Shown here: piece by piece, positions 60,368 to 64,000 of the stretch
Layout: each line of letters starts with the position of its first letter
Position numbering within the stretch: the stretch's first letter is position 1
From: an uncultured Clostridia bacterium
GTDB lineage: Bacteria; Bacillota; Clostridia; Oscillospirales; Acutalibacteraceae
NCBI GenBank assembly: GCA_947598155.1
Contig: CANQFC010000001.1
Location: 62,001 to 126,000 of the forward strand
Direction of reading: 5' to 3'
DNA length: 64,000 nt
Notes under the pieces: model-generated
Told to the model about the DNA's origin: nothing
Databases searched by the model: none
What the model saw: the letters and a program-made list of their open reading frames with translations, nothing else
Made by a program: the position numbers and the translations under genes

Positions 60368-61946
60368 TATTAAAATGAGCCTTGAAAGCGGGTTTGAGGA
60401 CATATGCGAGGCGGCTGTCGGGGAACTCAAAATCAAAAGAGATAATATTATCAGCGCCGAAATTTACAGGCGAAGCATTGACTGCCGCCGTGATAAAGTC
60501 CGTTTCGTTTACACTGTTGACGTTACCGTAGACGGCGATGAGGACTGCCTTCTGAAAAAGCTTAACGACCCTAAAATAGTAAAATGCGAAAAATATGCTT
60601 ACGTCATCCCGGAAAACAGGCGGAGCAATAAATACAGACCTGTTGTTGCGGGATTCGGCCCCGCCGGAATGTTCGCGTCGCTGATACTTGCGAGGAGCGG
60701 GTGCGACCCGATAGTTGTTGAACGTGGTACCGATATAGACGCAAGAACTGCCGACGTACTGAATTTCTGGAATAACCGTATCCTTAACGAACGCTCAAAT
60801 ATTCAGTACGGCGAGGGCGGTGCGGGCACGTTTTCAGACGGCAAGCTGACTACGGGCATAAAAGACAGCAGATGCAGATTTATATTTGAGGAATTTGTTA
60901 AGCACGGCGCTCCCGACGACATTTTGGTAAATGCAAAACCGCATATCGGCACGGACAATCTTAAAAGCGTGGTTAAAAATATCAGAGAAGAAATACTGTC
61001 TTTGGGCGGAAAAATTTGCTTTGAAACACGGCTTTCCGACATCATTGTCGCTAACGGCTTTGTACAGGGCGTAACTCTTACCGATAAAAACGGAAAAACA
61101 ACCGATATTGAGACCGACGCTTTAATTGTTTCGATAGGGCACAGCGCAAGGGATACCGTTGAAATGCTGTTATCCCACGGGATAAATATGATGCAAAAAC
61201 CGTTTTCGGTAGGAGCAAGGATAGAGCATCCTCAGGAATTTATAAACGAAAGGCAGTACGGCAAATTTAACGGGCATCCGCTTTTAAAGGCCGCCGATTA
61301 TAAAATGGCCTGCCACCCGCCGCACGGCAGAGGCGCTTATACGTTTTGTATGTGTCCGGGCGGAACGGTTGTGTGCGCGTCCTCCGCAAAGGGCGAAATA
61401 GTTACAAACGGTATGAGTGAATATGCCCGTGACAGGGAAAACGCAAATTCTGCGATACTTGTGGGAATTGAGCCTGAGGATTTCCCTGACAAAAGCGTTT
61501 TATCCGGCTTTGACCTGCAAAGTCAGATTGAGAGAAAGGCGTTTTTGCTCGGCGGTGAGGATTACAGCGCGCCCGCACAGCTTGTAGGCGATTTTCTTGA
61601 CGGCAGAGCCTCGGTTAAAGTCGGCTCTGTCAAACCGTCGTTCACAACGGGGGTCAAAATGGGCGACATATGCGAGTGTCTGCCGAAAAAAGTGACGGAT
61701 ACAATGCGTGACGCCCTTAGGCAAATGGACAGAAAAATAGAGGGCTTTGCTATGAAAGACGCCGTTTTGACCGCTCCCGAAACGAGAAGTTCTTCGCCTG
61801 TGCGCATTCTGCGCGATGAGTTCCGCCAAACAAATATCCGCGGAATTTACCCTTCGGGCGAGGGAGCGGGCTATGCCGGCGGTATTGTGTCGGCGGCGGT
61901 CGACGGCGTAAAATGCGCCGAAGCGGTGCTGAATAACGAATCGTAA
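60351..61946 (+). CDS. FAD-dependent dehydrogenase (COG2509-type)
   Basis: 531 aa. An N-terminal 80 residues precede the FAD domain (VAGFGPAGMFASLILARSG), then NIQYGEGGAGTFSDGKLTTG and SVGARIEHPQEFIN; PSGEGAGYAGGIVSAAVDG near the end. It is of the family called uncharacterised FAD-dependent dehydrogenases. It overlaps the previous gene by 17 bases. Both flavoproteins and ribF co-reside in this window. Confidence 0.88.
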   Translation: MLRISDIKMSLESGFEDICEAAVGELKIKRDNIISAEIYRRSIDCRRDKVRFVYTVDVTVDGDEDCLLKKLNDPKIVKCEKYAYVIPENRRSNKYRPVVAGFGPAGMFASLILARSGCDPIVVERGTDIDARTADVLNFWNNRILNERSNIQYGEGGAGTFSDGKLTTGIKDSRCRFIFEEFVKHGAPDDILVNAKPHIGTDNLKSVVKNIREEILSLGGKICFETRLSDIIVANGFVQGVTLTDKNGKTTDIETDALIVSIGHSARDTVEMLLSHGINMMQKPFSVGARIEHPQEFINERQYGKFNGHPLLKAADYKMACHPPHGRGAYTFCMCPGGTVVCASSAKGEIVTNGMSEYARDRENANSAILVGIEPEDFPDKSVLSGFDLQSQIERKAFLLGGEDYSAPAQLVGDFLDGRASVKVGSVKPSFTTGVKMGDICECLPKKVTDTMRDALRQMDRKIEGFAMKDAVLTAPETRSSSPVRILRDEFRQTNIRGIYPSGEGAGYAGGIVSAAVDGVKCAEAVLNNES

Positions 61947-61958
61947 CAATTTTGTAAT

Positions 61959-61987
61959 TTGACTTTACAGTAACTCTGATATATTAT
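61959..61987 (+). promoter_or_regulatory. Sigma-A promoter of the pseudokinase gene
   Basis: TTGACT (61959-61964), 17 bases, TATTAT (61982-61987), 34 bases upstream of the ATG; GTGAG precedes it. Confidence 0.7.
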
Positions 61988-62020
61988 TCTAAATAGATAA
62001 TAACAGTAAGGTGAGAGCGT

Positions 62021-63712
62021 ATGAATATTGACAATCTTTGTATGGGCTGTATGAATGAGCTTTTCGGAGAAGAAAAATGCCCTAATTGCGGTTTCTATGT
62101 AAATACGCCGCAAATTTTACCGTATCTTCAGCTTAAAAGCCAAATAGGCGACAGATATATTATCGGAAAAATGCTGAATGCCAATTCCGAGGGCGCAACG
62201 TATATGGGTTACGACTCGGTACGGCAATCGCCTGTTACCGTGCGTGAATTTTTGCCCGAGCGTTTTGCGGAGAGAACGGTCGACAGCCCAATGCTTTTTG
62301 TAAAAGCGGGCTGTGAGTCTTTGTTTGAAAAATATCTGGGAAAGTTTCTTGATATGTGGCGGAAACTCGCAAGGCTCAGAGGGCTTTCGGCTCTTATTCC
62401 CGTTGTCGATATTATTGAGGAAAACAATACGGCTTATGTTATTACCGAATATGTTGACAGCATAACTCTGCGCGAATTTTTGCTCAAGAGCCAGACGGGG
62501 TACCTTAACTGGAGCAAAGCAAAGGTACTGTTTATGCCTGTTCTTTCAACGCTTTCAAGCATTCACGACGCTGGCATAATCCACGGCGGGATAAATCCCG
62601 ACAATTTACTTATCGGGCGTGACGGAAAACTTCGTTTAACGGGATTTTCAATTAACGAGGCGCATTTGGAGGGGAGCGATTTAACTCCTGAACTGTTTGA
62701 CGGATATACGCCCATTGAACAGTACAGATATGAATATAATTTCGGTATATGGTCGGATATTTATTCTTTCTCGGCGGTTATTTACCGTTCGCTTGTCGGC
62801 ACCGTTCCGCAGGACGCCGTTTCACGCGCCGTCAACGACCAGCTTATAATTCCCGCGCGCTATGCGGAGATAATCCCGATTTACGTTATAAACGCGCTTA
62901 TGAACGGATTGCAGATTGAGCCTAACGACCGCACACTTGACGCCGAAACCCTCAGAGAAGAACTTTCGGCAACTCCTTCTAACGTTATTTCGTCTTTTTC
63001 AGGGTCAAGTGTGCCGCCGAAAAATGTTTCCGCACCCTCTTCACAGCCGAAAACTCAGGATAATCAGGAATCTTCGGCGGCTAAAATCGTTCTTATTACA
63101 TTTTTGGTTATTCTCATAACGGGTCTGTTGGCATTCGCAGGCTATTTGGCATATGAGCATTTCTTTACGGATAAACCTGTGCAGACGCCCGAAAACAGCG
63201 TTGAAGAGGTTAAAACCTTTGTAGTTGAGGATTTTCGCTACGGTACAGCAAGCCAAAACCTTACCTATAATCAAATTCTTAACAGCCAGCAAAAACGGTT
63301 CAACATAACCATTAAAGAAGTATACAGCAAAGATGTTCCGAAAGACTACGTCATTGAGCAGAGCATAGCGCCGAATGAGGTTGTTCCCTATGGCACGGAG
63401 CTTGTTTTGACCGTCAGCAAGGGCAAGGAATATGTCAGCATTCCAAACGTTATGGATTATAATGTTGACAATGCCGTAAGCGCTCTTGAAAGCGCGGGAT
63501 TCAAGGTGTCCGTTATTGAAGATGAAAATGACGGAACCCATACAGCGGACAGCGTGTATCAGATAACTCCCGAGGCGGGCGAGAAAGCCGAAAAGGGCTC
63601 AACCGTCTGCATCCATATTTACGGCAAACCCCCGGAAACGAGCACGGAAAAGCAGGAGAGCGGACTTGTCGGGCGTCTTCCCAGTATTTCGGATTTACTT
63701 TCAAGAAATTAA
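62021..63712 (+). CDS. Zinc-ribbon/pseudokinase/PASTA membrane protein
   Basis: 563 aa. Zinc ribbon Cys7, Cys10, Cys20, Cys23 (CMGC...CPNC). The protein-kinase-like domain spans about 45-320, but the conserved Lys is Arg75 (VTVREF), the HRD motif is HGG at 188-190 and DFG is TGF at 207-209; only the catalytic-loop Asn (NPDN) remains. A membrane helix spans about 354-378, then two PASTA-like repeats, about 397-468 and 469-537 (YVSIPNVMDYNVDNAVSALE). So it is a receptor-like pseudokinase sensing peptidoglycan, probably a scaffold and not an enzyme. Confidence 0.82.
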   Translation: MNIDNLCMGCMNELFGEEKCPNCGFYVNTPQILPYLQLKSQIGDRYIIGKMLNANSEGATYMGYDSVRQSPVTVREFLPERFAERTVDSPMLFVKAGCESLFEKYLGKFLDMWRKLARLRGLSALIPVVDIIEENNTAYVITEYVDSITLREFLLKSQTGYLNWSKAKVLFMPVLSTLSSIHDAGIIHGGINPDNLLIGRDGKLRLTGFSINEAHLEGSDLTPELFDGYTPIEQYRYEYNFGIWSDIYSFSAVIYRSLVGTVPQDAVSRAVNDQLIIPARYAEIIPIYVINALMNGLQIEPNDRTLDAETLREELSATPSNVISSFSGSSVPPKNVSAPSSQPKTQDNQESSAAKIVLITFLVILITGLLAFAGYLAYEHFFTDKPVQTPENSVEEVKTFVVEDFRYGTASQNLTYNQILNSQQKRFNITIKEVYSKDVPKDYVIEQSIAPNEVVPYGTELVLTVSKGKEYVSIPNVMDYNVDNAVSALESAGFKVSVIEDENDGTHTADSVYQITPEAGEKAEKGSTVCIHIYGKPPETSTEKQESGLVGRLPSISDLLSRN

Positions 63713-63718
63713 CAGTAA

Positions 63719-63752
63719 CGGCGTTAAGTGAAAACTTAACGCCGCTGTTCTT
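63719..63752 (+). terminator. Intrinsic terminator
   Basis: CGGCGTTAAGT (63719-63729) pairs perfectly with ACTTAACGCCG (63734-63744) around GAAA, followed by CTGTTCTTT. It ends the pseudokinase gene. The tail is less T-rich than usual. Confidence 0.65.
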
Positions 63753-63938
63753 TCAATAAGAGGCGGTAAAGGCGCATAAAAAATCTCCGCACGACAGCAG
63801 ATAATTCTTTTACACTAAAAACGGCAAATGCGTGTTAAATGTCTGCGGTGCGAAAAAGCTTTTGGCAAAGCCTTAATAAAATGATTTTTGAACGCGCACT
63901 TTTAATATTTACGCTTAATGTAATCCCGCATTCTTTTA
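63753..63938. other. Intergenic stretch, no gene recognised
   Basis: TTTCAATAAGAGGCGG at 63751 may be a remnant of the dispersed repeat's left end. No convincing frame on either strand. Confidence 0.3.
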
Positions 63939-63967
63939 TTGACTTTTTTGTGATATTATTGTATAAT
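63939..63967 (+). promoter_or_regulatory. Sigma-A promoter of a gene beyond the window
   Basis: TTGACT (63939-63944), 17 bases, TATAAT (63962-63967). The transcript would leave the window to the right. Confidence 0.75.
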
Positions 63968-64000
63968 TTGTCTTGCTTGTTGTGCGTTTGCCGCTTTCAG

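Overview
The window is chromosomal DNA from a spore-forming, low-to-mid GC Gram-positive of the class Clostridia. It is most like gut Ruminococcaceae/Oscillospiraceae. The evidence is the clostridial order of the spc/alpha ribosomal operons (with a KOW gene between map and infA), the rimP-nusA-ylxR-ylxQ-infB-rbfA operon, a SpoVT gene, LPXTG-like cell-wall anchors (NPDTG, IPNTG), sigma-A promoters with 17-bp spacers, and AGGAGG-type ribosome binding sites. The species cannot be named from sequence alone. I saw no tRNA, rRNA, CRISPR array, transposase or integrase.

Layout. Positions 1-6823 hold the 3' end of the spc operon and the alpha operon (rpmD end, rplO, secY, adk, map, KOW gene, infA, rpmJ, rpsM, rpsK, rpsD, rpoA, rplQ), closed by a terminator. 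Positions 7138-9051 are a minus-strand set (YfcE-type phosphoesterase, nagA, small membrane protein). A tandem copy of a dispersed palindromic repeat follows, then three small unknown genes. Positions 10595-20980 form one plus-strand unit with a consensus promoter at its head and a terminator at its end. It encodes a bitopic membrane protein, an 1865-residue secreted protein, five tandem small secreted paralogues, and a C-terminally membrane-anchored protein. The giant's C-terminus is a copy of the same beta-rich module that makes up the five small proteins, which suggests an extracellular fibre or surface layer. An ECF sigma factor and a membrane-bound beta-propeller protein (likely its anti-sigma) come next.

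Positions 23721-32585 are a minus-strand housekeeping run: rimP, nusA, ylxR, ylxQ, infB, rbfA, nrnA, truB, ribF, then an iron alcohol dehydrogenase. Positions 33150-36650 contain an NPDTG surface protein, a promoter/dyad/terminator micro-unit, and a compact phage-type lysis cassette (sigma-like HTH protein, small coiled-coil protein, GH25 lysozyme, XhlA-like protein, holin) with no other phage genes. A decayed VanY carboxypeptidase lies upstream of plsC. Then come several unknown proteins, three NAD-dependent SDR/epimerase proteins (one fused to a zinc ribbon), and an IPNTG-anchored protein whose promoter abuts an (AT)14 tract. SpoVT, a GH3 beta-glucosidase, RmuC, a solute-binding lipoprotein, VanZ-like and DUF1015 proteins, a nickel-handling pair (CooT and a His-rich peptide), a PAS protein and a GH31 glycosidase follow. 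The last plus-strand run is an XRE regulator, a DtxR-type regulator, two flavoproteins, and a zinc-ribbon/pseudokinase/PASTA protein.

The strongest candidates for something undescribed are the giant-plus-tandem-paralogue surface operon with its adjacent ECF/propeller pair, the dispersed repeat that collapses to a solo form between CTTGCC repeats, the AT-repeat promoter, the phage-less lysis cassette with its short upstream transcript, and the PASTA pseudokinase.
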